Shown: positions 35,093 to 44,175 of the stretch, one piece after another
Position numbering within the stretch: the first letter of the stretch is position 1
Layout of the letters: every line of letters begins with the position of its first letter
Assembly: GCF_007744675.1 (NCBI RefSeq)
Contig: NZ_CP036269.1
Location: 4,257,546-4,321,545, forward strand
Origin: Gimesia alba
GTDB lineage: Bacteria; Planctomycetota; Planctomycetia; Planctomycetales; Planctomycetaceae
Direction: 5' to 3'
Length of the DNA stretch: 64,000 nucleotides
Made by a program: the position numbers and the translations under genes
Notes under the pieces: model-generated
What the model was told of the DNA's origin: nothing
Seen by the model: the letters and a program-made list of their open reading frames with translations, nothing else
The model's database searches: none

Positions 35093-36508
35093 TCAAGCTA
35101 AAATGTCATGCACGACATGACCATGCACGTCAGTCAGCCTGCGATCGATGCCGGCGGTACGAAAGGTCAACCGAGTGTGATCGATGCCCAACAAATGCAG
35201 AATCGTCGCATGCAGATCATAGCAATATGTCTTTCCTTCCGCCGTCTGGTAGCCCAGATCGTCACTTTTGCCGTGTGTGGCGCCCGCTTTCACTCCTGCG
35301 CCGGCCAGCCAGGTGACGAAGGTTCCCCGATTGTGATCGCGGCCTTCACTCCCTTGTGCGAACGGCGTGCGTCCAAATTCGGTCGTCCAGATCACGAGCG
35401 TATCTTCCAGCAGCCCGCGGGCTTTCAAATCGCGGAACAGTGCGGCAATCGGTTGATCGGCGCTGCTCGCGATGGCGGGCAACTCGGTTTTAATATTGCC
35501 GTGATTGTCCCAGTTATTGACGGCCCCCTGGGGACCACTCCAGACCTGCACGAACCGCGTTCCCCGTTCCAGCAGCCGTCGCGCCAGTAACACACGTCTG
35601 CCAAAATCTTCCGTCACCTTCTGATCCAAGCCGTAAGCTGCGTGCGTCTCTTTCGTCTCACGAGACAAATCAAAGGCTTCCGGTGCACTCAACTGCATTT
35701 TCGCTGCCAACTCTCCGGCGGCAATGCGGGCTTCGAGCCGAGAATCATCGGGTCGCGGCTCAGCATGCTTTCGATTTAACTGTTGCAACAACGCAAACGT
35801 ATCTTTGTCCGCTTTGCCACTGGCAAACGCATACTGCGGATCGGCGAACAGATTGGGAATCGGCGTCTTACTTGTCGCGTTAACCAGCGTTCCCTGATGT
35901 TTGGCCGGCAGAAAACCACAACTGAAGTTTCCTTTCTGATTATAAGGCAGCCCCCGCGTATCCGGCAGCACGACAAATGTGGGCAGATTATCCGCCAGAT
36001 TACCCAGAGCATAAGAAATCCAGGCCCCCAGACAGGGAAAACCGGGCAACATAAACCCGGTATTCATCATGTAACTCGCCGGACCATGCACGTTGGTCTT
36101 GGTCGTCATCGCCATCAGAAACGCCAGTTCGTCAACAATCTCAGCCTGATGCGGAAAAACCGAACTGACCCAGCGCCCCGTTTCGCCATACTGTTTGAAT
36201 TCAAAGGGACTTTTCATCACCGCCCCCGCGGCAGCTGTAAAGCCTTCTGGTTTTTCTTTAGGTCCCAGCTTCTGACCGTGCAGCCGCACCAGTTCCGGCT
36301 TATAGTCGAACGTGTCCATCGGGCTGGCTCCGCCGTTCATGAACAACTGAATGACCCGCTTCGCTTTCGCACGATGATGCAGGCCCCCGTTCAAATCAGC
36401 AGACGGCGCTGCATTCGATGCTTGCCCTAACCAGCACGCCAATGCGGCCGCCCCGAAGCTGCCTCCGGAACGAGTCAGCAATTCACGCCTTGAAATGGGA
36501 AGATTCAT
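35093..36508 (-). CDS. DUF1501 (sulfatase-fold) protein with Tat signal
   Basis: 471 aa. The N-terminus SRRELLTRSGGSFGAAALA is a Tat signal. The body is a typical planctomycete DUF1501 protein of the alkaline-phosphatase/sulfatase clan: KRVIQLFMNGGASPMDTFDYKP, NVHGPASYMMNTG, VWSGPQGAVNNWDNH and TEFGRTPFAQGSEGRDHN. Members are nearly always paired with DUF1549/DUF1553 proteins, as here with the gene 17 bases upstream. The enzymatic role is unproven; links to breakdown of complex polysaccharides are suspected. It is the last gene of the IclR - cytochrome-type - DUF1501 operon. Confidence 0.9.
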   Translation of the reverse strand: MNLPISRRELLTRSGGSFGAAALACWLGQASNAAPSADLNGGLHHRAKAKRVIQLFMNGGASPMDTFDYKPELVRLHGQKLGPKEKPEGFTAAAGAVMKSPFEFKQYGETGRWVSSVFPHQAEIVDELAFLMAMTTKTNVHGPASYMMNTGFMLPGFPCLGAWISYALGNLADNLPTFVVLPDTRGLPYNQKGNFSCGFLPAKHQGTLVNATSKTPIPNLFADPQYAFASGKADKDTFALLQQLNRKHAEPRPDDSRLEARIAAGELAAKMQLSAPEAFDLSRETKETHAAYGLDQKVTEDFGRRVLLARRLLERGTRFVQVWSGPQGAVNNWDNHGNIKTELPAIASSADQPIAALFRDLKARGLLEDTLVIWTTEFGRTPFAQGSEGRDHNRGTFVTWLAGAGVKAGATHGKSDDLGYQTAEGKTYCYDLHATILHLLGIDHTRLTFRTAGIDRRLTDVHGHVVHDILA

Positions 36509-36525
36509 GTTCCGTGTCCTCGCCG

Positions 36526-39486
36526 TTATTCAACAAAAAGAAACTCATTGCTGTTTAATACCAGACGACAGACCGTCGCCAGACCATGCTCGTTTGCTAA
36601 CTTCGTCATTGATTTCAACTCTGCAGGCGTCGGCTCGCGCAGCCACGTCCACAATACGATATGCTTCACCTGATCAGGCACGTTGTCGGCAGACTTCTCT
36701 GCCCGTTCCGCCATTTTCTGTGCATGATGCAAAACAAACCGATTATTGAATAGCACCAGCGATTGCAACGGCGACGCTGAAAACCCGCGCACGGGAGCCA
36801 GCAATCCGAGATCAGGGAAATCCAGCGCATCCATCAACGGGTCAGCAATCCCGCGCCAGACGACGCGATAAATACTCCGCCGGTAGGCCCCCGGGCTGTC
36901 GAGATCGAACTTATCATAGTGCAGTACCGGCGTCGCCTGGGGACCGGGTGTTTTCGTAAAATATTCGACTCCCGGCCCGCCCATTGTCAAATCGAGCTTC
37001 CCACTGGCCTGTACGACGGCATCTCTGAAACTTCCGGCATCCAGCCGCTGCCGCGACATGCGGGCCAACAGACGATTTTCCGGATCAATTTTAACTAACT
37101 GGGGTTGATAGGCCGAAGACTGCCGATACGTTTTGCTGTTACAGATCAATCGATGAATGTGCTTGAGCGAACCATTATGGTCTCGCAATTCGCAGGCCAG
37201 CCAGTCGAGCAACTCGGGATGAGACGGCGTGCCCCCCATACGTCCGAAATCATTCGGCGTATCACACAAGCCTTTACCAAAATGATAATGCCAGACACGA
37301 TTCGCAATGCTCCGCCAGGTGAGTGGATTCTTTGGATCAGCGAGCCAGTCAGCGAGTGCTGCGCGACGTGCCGACTCGGAATGACCGGGCGGCAAATCAA
37401 ATCGGCCCGGTAAAGGGGATAAAGCCGTTAACGCACCCGGGCCAACCACCTCACGGGGTTTTTCGAGATCGCCGCGTGATAAGATACGAACCTCGCGCAG
37501 GCCAGGAAATGTTTTCTTCCCCCCCTCATTAGCAGCAGCAGAAGCAGCCGCGTAGACATGAACTTTGGGTGGTAGTTTTTGCAATTCCTGATCGGCACGA
37601 TGCTCCAGCACAGTAGCCGCCAGCAACGTCTGTTGTTCGGGCGTTCGCTGTTCTGCTGGCACACTCAACACCGTTTCGACTTCTGCCGGTAGAGCGATGA
37701 CGTTCAACTTGGGTGCATCGGTCGCTGTCAACTTGAAACGGCCAATAATATGTGCGCCGCCATGAATCTGCTTCAAAGTCACCGCCAGACGGGAGCCCGG
37801 TTCAAAACTGAGCGGACTTTTTAATTCAAACACGGCGTAGTGACCGACTCCCACACTCGGATAGATGCCCCAGGCGGTTTTCGGGTTCCCATCGAGGGCA
37901 TGCTGAATCGTCCAGCCTGCCTGGTTGAAGTCAGCCGTCGCCTGACGAATCGGCACCACTTGCCCTTCCTCGGCATGAGGGGGAAAGAGACGCAGTTCGA
38001 ATTCACTCAGATGCAGGTTCCCGTTGTGTGCCCGCCCCGGTCCTTTGTGCGGTAATGAATCATCGGTCAGTAGATCAAGTCGAACTGCAGTGATCGTCGA
38101 GAGCGTCGTACTCGCGGTCACAACAATCGTTTCCTGATCAGGAGGTTGTCCTGTCGAAAGCACAGAGGCATCAGGCTGGCGTTTCAGTGTCGCGCCATTG
38201 GTCGAAACAAAAACGTCCGGTTCCAGAGGCAACCAGTGCGGTTTCGGACCACGCGATTGTTCCCATTCTGCGACCAGCTTCAGGTTGTCCGGCTTTAAAA
38301 GCAGACCTGCATTCTTCTGCTGTGCGGCAACTTTAACCGACTGCCAATGTGCGCGCTGGTCTGCGACTGCCTGATCGGCATCATACGGGACATCTCCTTT
38401 GCCAATCCCGGCAAACACCGCCTGTAGCGAGAAATAGTCGGCTTGTGTAATCGGATCAAACTTATGCGTATGACAGCGGGCGCAATTTGCAGTGGTACTG
38501 GTGAAGGCCCCCATCGTCTGCGTCACTAGATCATCCCGATCCAGGTATTCAAACGATTTCGGAGCCGTCGCGGCGGCACTGGAATCGTAGGGACCTGCTC
38601 CGAGAAAACCCAGTGCCACTGTCAACTGGGAAGACTTCGGAAAGAAGTGGTCAGCCGCCAGTTGTTCTCGAATGAACTGTGCCCAAGGAATATCCTGATT
38701 GAATCGCTCAATGACATAGTCTCGATACCGCCAGGCATGGGGGCGAAAGACATCATGTTCGAATCCATGCGTGTCGGCATAATGCACGGTATCAAGCCAG
38801 TGCCGCGCCCAGCGCTCACCGTACCGTGGCGAGTTTAAAAGTTGGTCGACCAGACGCTCATAAGCGTTCGGACTTTGATCGGCCATGAACGCCGATACTG
38901 TTTCATAAGTGGGATGCAGTCCGTGTAAATCATACATCAGACGACGGATCAGTGTGCGCCGATCCGCTTCTGGCGAGGGAGTTAAGCCTTCCAGTTTCAA
39001 ACGAGCGTGAATAAAGGCGTCTATCGGGTTCCCTGTCCCATCGCCAGGAAGACGAGGACGGACCAGCGGTTTGAGAGACCACCAATCAGTGGCATTCGCG
39101 AGATCAACGACTGGTTTTGCGGTTCGAGGATCGTGTGCCCCCTTTTTCACCCACTCAACAAGAATCGCAATTTCCTTTTCAGACAGCTTTTCGTCCGGCA
39201 TTTTTAAATCGGGATCGCTGTGCCGTATCGCTTTAATCAGCAGACTGCCTTCAGGATCACCGGGTACGACCGCGGCACCACGGCTTCCCCCTTTCTTCCA
39301 CCCGCTCTGCCAGTCCAGGGTCAGCTCCCCTTCCATGACGCCCGCTGAATGAGAATGACATTCATAACAATGTTTCTTCAGCAGGGGTTCAACGGAATCA
39401 CGAAAGAAGGCGTTTTCATCCGCCAGCGCAAGTCCACCATGTAGTATTATCATTAACAAAAACAAAGCGGTGCGGATTCCCTTCAT
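36526..39486 (-). CDS. Planctomycete cytochrome-type protein with DUF1549 and DUF1553
   Basis: 986 aa with a signal peptide (about 1-22). A haem-binding C-type motif CYECH near residue 40 with distal Met region LKMPDEKLS marks the planctomycete PSCyt1-type domain. DUF1549 (about 140-360) includes the typical GERWARHWLD and NCARCHTHKFDPI, a second CxxCH. A middle part of about 150 residues (EFELRLFPP... NPKTAWGI) resembles a carbohydrate-binding jelly-roll. DUF1553 (about 690-950) has NPLTWRSIANRVW and a conserved FGRMG stretch. It is secreted and probably takes part in electron transfer or redox steps in polysaccharide degradation. The start codon overlaps the IclR stop (ATGA) and DUF1501 follows after 17 bases, so the three genes form one operon. 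Confidence 0.9.
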   Translation of the reverse strand: MKGIRTALFLLMIILHGGLALADENAFFRDSVEPLLKKHCYECHSHSAGVMEGELTLDWQSGWKKGGSRGAAVVPGDPEGSLLIKAIRHSDPDLKMPDEKLSEKEIAILVEWVKKGAHDPRTAKPVVDLANATDWWSLKPLVRPRLPGDGTGNPIDAFIHARLKLEGLTPSPEADRRTLIRRLMYDLHGLHPTYETVSAFMADQSPNAYERLVDQLLNSPRYGERWARHWLDTVHYADTHGFEHDVFRPHAWRYRDYVIERFNQDIPWAQFIREQLAADHFFPKSSQLTVALGFLGAGPYDSSAAATAPKSFEYLDRDDLVTQTMGAFTSTTANCARCHTHKFDPITQADYFSLQAVFAGIGKGDVPYDADQAVADQRAHWQSVKVAAQQKNAGLLLKPDNLKLVAEWEQSRGPKPHWLPLEPDVFVSTNGATLKRQPDASVLSTGQPPDQETIVVTASTTLSTITAVRLDLLTDDSLPHKGPGRAHNGNLHLSEFELRLFPPHAEEGQVVPIRQATADFNQAGWTIQHALDGNPKTAWGIYPSVGVGHYAVFELKSPLSFEPGSRLAVTLKQIHGGAHIIGRFKLTATDAPKLNVIALPAEVETVLSVPAEQRTPEQQTLLAATVLEHRADQELQKLPPKVHVYAAASAAANEGGKKTFPGLREVRILSRGDLEKPREVVGPGALTALSPLPGRFDLPPGHSESARRAALADWLADPKNPLTWRSIANRVWHYHFGKGLCDTPNDFGRMGGTPSHPELLDWLACELRDHNGSLKHIHRLICNSKTYRQSSAYQPQLVKIDPENRLLARMSRQRLDAGSFRDAVVQASGKLDLTMGGPGVEYFTKTPGPQATPVLHYDKFDLDSPGAYRRSIYRVVWRGIADPLMDALDFPDLGLLAPVRGFSASPLQSLVLFNNRFVLHHAQKMAERAEKSADNVPDQVKHIVLWTWLREPTPAELKSMTKLANEHGLATVCRLVLNSNEFLFVE

Positions 39487-40247
39487 CGGTTGAGCCTCCC
39501 GGCAATCTCTTCAGCACACTGCAATACCTGTTTTCCCACACTGGCGAACAGACTTTTAGGCATTCGTTTCGACGGAGCCGAAACCCAGACCACGGCGAGC
39601 AACTTTTCTTCTTTATCCAGAATGGGCGAGGCAACACAGTGAATGCCTTCATCGGCTTCGGCAAAATCGGTCGCGTAGCCTCGGCTGCAAATTCGCTCGC
39701 ATTCCGTTTTCAACTCATCAGGATCAGTAATCGTACGTGGCGTGTCTTCTGTTAAGGGAATCCGTTCAATCGTCGTTTCAACATCTTGAGGATCCTGGAA
39801 TGCCAGTAGTACCTTGCCGGGGGCGTTATTATGCAAGGGAAAGCGGAGCCCTACATCGACGGCAATTCTCAGCGGATGCAGGCCGCTCACCTGTTCGATG
39901 ATCACGCCTTCATCCCCCACGCGGATTCCGAGTTGGATGGTTTCCCGCGTCTCGTCACGCAGTTCCCGCATCAGCGGCAGGGCTTCTTCGACCAGGCTCA
40001 CATCCCCTACCTGAGGCAGCCCTAATGCCAGAAACTTGGTCGACAGCCGAAAGCGCTTGGTCAGCGGGTCACGCTCCAGGTACTGACGATCGGTTAGCGT
40101 ATGCGTAATCCGAAAGACCGCGTTTTTATTCAGCGACAGTCGCGCCGCCAGCTCACTGATGCCCAGACCTTCCGAAACCTGGCTCAACGCTTCCAGCACA
40201 TCCAATCCCCGCTCCAGCGCAGGAACACTCGTCGTGGCGGTTTTCAT
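39483..40247 (-). CDS. IclR-family transcriptional regulator
   Basis: 254 aa. Residues about 10-70 form a winged helix-turn-helix (GLDVLEALS... ISELAARLSLNKNAVFRITHTL) and about 85-250 the IclR effector-binding domain (IEQVSGLHPLRI, LHNNAPGKVLLAF, VASPILDKEEKLLAVVWVSAP). A strong ribosome site AAGGGGAG precedes the ATG. IclR proteins sense small metabolites, often aromatic compounds or sugar acids, and control adjacent catabolic genes. Its stop overlaps the start of the cytochrome-type gene by four bases, so it is translated with the genes it probably controls; the ligand is unknown. Confidence 0.9.
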   Translation of the reverse strand: MKTATTSVPALERGLDVLEALSQVSEGLGISELAARLSLNKNAVFRITHTLTDRQYLERDPLTKRFRLSTKFLALGLPQVGDVSLVEEALPLMRELRDETRETIQLGIRVGDEGVIIEQVSGLHPLRIAVDVGLRFPLHNNAPGKVLLAFQDPQDVETTIERIPLTEDTPRTITDPDELKTECERICSRGYATDFAEADEGIHCVASPILDKEEKLLAVVWVSAPSKRMPKSLFASVGKQVLQCAEEIAGRLNR

Positions 40248-40364
40248 TCACTCCCCTTCAGAACAGGATAACGTCACACATACATAACGCGTCCCACCAG
40301 AGTAACGGCAAGTCACATCAGTGTCAATTGATATCTCGCTTTTGAGAGACGGCCAGCCGCAAAT

Positions 40365-41156
40365 TCAAGACGGTTCGGGAGATTTCACAGGCCAGCCGGC
40401 AAGGTAAGGCATTTTGATTTGACCACATTCAAGCACTTCGGCTTTCCATTGATACTGCTGTCCCGGATCGGCTTCTTTCGCCATTGTTAACATTTCATCG
40501 ACGGTATAAGTCCGTAATACAGAAACCAGGCCATCCCAGAAAATCAGTGCGGGTATTATCGGAATCAGATAGGTCAACACAAGCCGCCAGATTCGAAAGG
40601 GGCGAATGAATGGAGTTAAGATGATCACAAACAGCGGTGACAGCGCAAAGCGAATCAGATGTTCGACATCGCGTTGTTGCGCCTCAAAAAAAGCAATCGG
40701 CTGATTAGCTGCCATTGCGTTTTTGAGAATCGCGACGACCTCTGCCGGTTCAAAGTGATGCAGACTGAGAAATTGTGTGCGCAGACCCGCCAGATCAGAG
40801 GGGACCGCTCTGGCATCAATGCTTCGTGACTCGATAACCACAACCTGTGTTAAAGCGGACGCAACTTGATTCATACCGGACTGATTCGGATAACGGTCCG
40901 TCAATCTGATCTGTAAATCCGGAATCTGTGCCTGCAACTCGGGAACCAGACTCAACCAGGGTCCCCCGCCGCCGGAGGCAATGTCGACGATCTGTGTACG
41001 ACCGGTGTGCTCCAGAACGTCTTTGAGAATTGGCAGGGCACCACCAAACAGATGAAACTGACTCGACACAAACCGCAGATAGTCTGTCATATAATCCCGC
41101 AATAGACTCGGCAGCCATTGACAGTCGCCAAACTCAAACAGACGTCGTCGTTTCAT
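40365..41156 (-). CDS. Methyltransferase-like protein with C-terminal membrane helices
   Basis: 263 aa. The N-terminal half has a class I S-adenosylmethionine-dependent methyltransferase look: motif I as IVDIASGGGGP (about residues 56-66), an acidic end of strand 2 in RLTDRYP, and LSLHHFEP at the motif IV position. From about residue 168 there are two strongly hydrophobic segments (LSPLFVIILTPFI and LVLTYLIPIIPALIF) that should anchor or insert in the membrane, and then YTVDEMLTMAKE. Such membrane-associated methyltransferase-like proteins have no assigned substrate. It is a single gene, read away from the IclR gene's upstream side. Confidence 0.6.
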   Translation of the reverse strand: MKRRRLFEFGDCQWLPSLLRDYMTDYLRFVSSQFHLFGGALPILKDVLEHTGRTQIVDIASGGGGPWLSLVPELQAQIPDLQIRLTDRYPNQSGMNQVASALTQVVVIESRSIDARAVPSDLAGLRTQFLSLHHFEPAEVVAILKNAMAANQPIAFFEAQQRDVEHLIRFALSPLFVIILTPFIRPFRIWRLVLTYLIPIIPALIFWDGLVSVLRTYTVDEMLTMAKEADPGQQYQWKAEVLECGQIKMPYLAGWPVKSPEPS

Positions 41157-41279
41157 ATCCCATCGTCAATATATGAAGAAAAGAACTGGTGATTTCCTGA
41201 ATGATTCGCAGGATAACCCAATCTCCACTCTGATGGGAGTCAGCCAGACGATAATTCTATGCCAACAGGTGTCATCGGC

Positions 41280-43889
41280 TTATGCCATTTGCGGTACAGA
41301 GTTAAAACAGGCGTTTGGCTGCTTTAGCAGATATGCTTCCAATTTCTCTGCCGGCATGGGACGTCCGAAATAATATCCCTGTCCAAAGTGACAACCCAGC
41401 TTTTGCAGGGCCGTGACCTGACTCGCTTCTTCAATCCCTTCCGGAATCAACATGATGCCCAGATTTTCTGACAGTACGACGAGCGAATTGATCATTGCCG
41501 CCATGCCTTTGGTCCGTTTGACCTCGGCAATCAAGGAACGATCAATTTTCAGAGTGTCCACTGGAAACTGATTCAACGACGCAAATGACGAGCGTCCGAT
41601 GCCAAAGTCGTCAATGGCCAGTTTTACTCCGATGGCCTTAAGATCTTTCATCGCCTGAATGGCAGACTTGATATCAGAGGCAAATGCATCTTCAGTCACT
41701 TCCAATTGAATATGCTTGGGGGCAACTTGAAACTCTTCTAAAGTGCGTTGAACCGTATGGACTAAAAGTGGACAAGCAAATTGTTTCCTGGAAAGATTAA
41801 TGCTGATCATGGACGGAGTTTGATACTCCAATCGTTCTGCCCAGTCAGCATATTGTCGACAGCCCTCTCGCAAAACCCATTCTCCCAGTTCAATAATCTG
41901 CTGGGTATCTTCAGCAATCGGAATGAATTCACCAGGACTGATAATTCCGTGTCTGGGATGATTCCAGCGAATCAAGGCTTCGACACTACAAACGGCACCA
42001 CTTTCCAACGATACAATTGGCTGATAAAACAATTTGAGTTGCTTGTGTTCGATTGCCTTTCTGAGGTCATTTTCCAGCATCATTTCCCGCATCACGCGTT
42101 TGCGCATGGAATCATCAAAAATCACATAGCGACTTTTCCCCATCCGTTTTGCTTCATACATCGCGGTATCGGCATCGCGAATCACATCTTCCGCGCGTTT
42201 GTAATGCTTATTTCCGATCACAATGCCCATACTGGCTGTCGAATAGACTTCGTGATTCTTCAGATTGTAAGGCCGGGCAAAATCAATCAACAGACGTTCG
42301 GCTACCGTAACTACTTCGTCTGTATTTCTGATCCCATCCAGTAGAATAATAAATTCGTCACCGCCTAGCCTTCCCGCAGTGTGTCCAGCAACTTGACGGC
42401 TGATAGAATCTGTACAGCGCAATTGATTTCGCAACCGCGTTCCGATTTCGACAAGTAACATATCGCCGACATCGTGTCCCATACTGTCATTGACCATTTT
42501 AAATCGGTCAAAATCAAGAAAGATCACTGCGTAATTTGAGTTTGACTCTCTACGGGATTTCTGCAGCACCTGATTCAAGCGATCATGAAACAGCGCCCGG
42601 TTCGGCAAACCCGTTAATTTATCCAGCAGAGAGGCCCGTTCAAAGACTTCCTTACTTTTGCGCAATTCAATCTCGGCTTTCTTGCGTTCGGTCACGTCAA
42701 ACACCACGCCATCTACCATCACACCATACTTGCTGTCAGCGGCAACCTGTCCCTGTTCCCAGACAAATCGAATCTGACCATCTGCACGCACAACCCGGTA
42801 GCCGACTTGAAACGACTTCGGCTCTTTTGCAGCAACGCGAATGGCGGCATTCACTTTCGCAACATCTTCAGGGTGAATAATACTGGCAAAAGACCGAACT
42901 TCATTATGCACCAGATCAGTGGCAGGATAACCCACAAGTTCTTCGACCGTTACACTGATGAACTCTAATGTCCGATTCTCATCTACATGAGAACGAAAAG
43001 TAACACCAGGAATATTATTCACCAGAGTTCGAAACTGCTGTTCGCTCTGCTCCAGCTCTCGGCGTTGTGACTCAATTTTCTTCAAAGCGTCTTCTATTTC
43101 ATCTTTAGCCTGAATCGCCTGATCCCGAGCCAGTCGTTCAAGTTCTTCACTTTGCTTCAGTTCCGCATTGTAAGTCTGAAGCTGATCATTGGCGGTCATC
43201 AGTCGTAGATTATATTTTCGGAATAAGATGACCAGAATCAATCCTGGTGCAACAGTCATGAAAAAGACAACCGCTACACTGATTCCTCCGCACCAGACAA
43301 GTTCGCTTCCACTTTTCGTTGCATGGGTTGCTGTGTCGACAGCCAATCGGGATGAAGCCATAATCAGCTCGCGCATCCCATCTTTAAAAGGGGACATCGC
43401 CTGATTCGCCTGCTCAGGTGAATCGATCTCTCCCGAATCGATTTGCGCCACCACAGACATAAAATGTGTACGGTATTGTTTGACAGACTCATTCAGCAGT
43501 ACCTGCAAACGTAATTCTTCCTCATTTGCAATCTGCCTGCTGAGGAAATCAGTATCAATGGAAAGCTTGTTCCAGGCAGTCTGCCACTTTTTCAGATAAG
43601 CGGATAATTTCTCGGGATTCTGCAAATTCAGAAAAACGTCTTTTTCATAACGCCTGCACTGCAATACATCAATCGCCACTTTACCGGATAGGGACTGCCT
43701 GGCGACGTCAACATGTATCACGTGTCGAGTGAGAGCGACCTGCTTGAGCTCATAGATCAGAACAAAAACGCCAAAGACAATGACAACGATGATTCCGATC
43801 AGAGGAATGACTGGCCAAGAAAATGGAATGACATCTTGTGTTATTCTATCCTGATTTTTTATTTCATCAGCTTCTGGTATTTTGTTCAT
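41280..43889 (-). CDS. Membrane PAS-GGDEF-EAL cyclic-di-GMP protein
   Basis: 869 aa from the ATG at 43889; a start 13 codons upstream is possible. A TM helix (about 24-46), an extracytoplasmic helical sensor with a conserved four-helix look (45-200), a second TM (about 208-232), a coiled coil, a PAS domain (about 280-400), GGDEF (about 415-580) and EAL (about 595-850). GGDEF is intact as RLGGDEF near residue 511 but about 9 extra residues separate it from the RCTD inhibitory-site-like motif. EAL keeps VEALIRW, LEVTED, AIDDFGIG and LKIDRS. Both making and breaking cyclic di-GMP therefore look possible. It stands alone upstream of the metal-efflux operon's end. Confidence 0.9.
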   Translation of the reverse strand: MNKIPEADEIKNQDRITQDVIPFSWPVIPLIGIIVVIVFGVFVLIYELKQVALTRHVIHVDVARQSLSGKVAIDVLQCRRYEKDVFLNLQNPEKLSAYLKKWQTAWNKLSIDTDFLSRQIANEEELRLQVLLNESVKQYRTHFMSVVAQIDSGEIDSPEQANQAMSPFKDGMRELIMASSRLAVDTATHATKSGSELVWCGGISVAVVFFMTVAPGLILVILFRKYNLRLMTANDQLQTYNAELKQSEELERLARDQAIQAKDEIEDALKKIESQRRELEQSEQQFRTLVNNIPGVTFRSHVDENRTLEFISVTVEELVGYPATDLVHNEVRSFASIIHPEDVAKVNAAIRVAAKEPKSFQVGYRVVRADGQIRFVWEQGQVAADSKYGVMVDGVVFDVTERKKAEIELRKSKEVFERASLLDKLTGLPNRALFHDRLNQVLQKSRRESNSNYAVIFLDFDRFKMVNDSMGHDVGDMLLVEIGTRLRNQLRCTDSISRQVAGHTAGRLGGDEFIILLDGIRNTDEVVTVAERLLIDFARPYNLKNHEVYSTASMGIVIGNKHYKRAEDVIRDADTAMYEAKRMGKSRYVIFDDSMRKRVMREMMLENDLRKAIEHKQLKLFYQPIVSLESGAVCSVEALIRWNHPRHGIISPGEFIPIAEDTQQIIELGEWVLREGCRQYADWAERLEYQTPSMISINLSRKQFACPLLVHTVQRTLEEFQVAPKHIQLEVTEDAFASDIKSAIQAMKDLKAIGVKLAIDDFGIGRSSFASLNQFPVDTLKIDRSLIAEVKRTKGMAAMINSLVVLSENLGIMLIPEGIEEASQVTALQKLGCHFGQGYYFGRPMPAEKLEAYLLKQPNACFNSVPQMA

Positions 43890-44175
43890 GATTCTCGCTT
43901 TAACCGTATGAGTGCCTAACGATCTCATGAAACCTAGGTTATTTTTTATCTAAGAACCCTGTTTTCCCTCATTCTCAAGAACCAGAGCCCTATTTGCAGT
44001 AATACACCTCCACCCTCAAATGAACAAAAAACAAGCATACACCTCAAATGTGTTTACTAAACCAGTATTTCTGTAAAGCCATGAACCACGCTACTTTCGC
44101 CCGATTGCGAATCGCGCAGCAACACGTAGTTCCTCAATATTGAACAGTCATAAAAACAGAATCACTCCCTCGACC

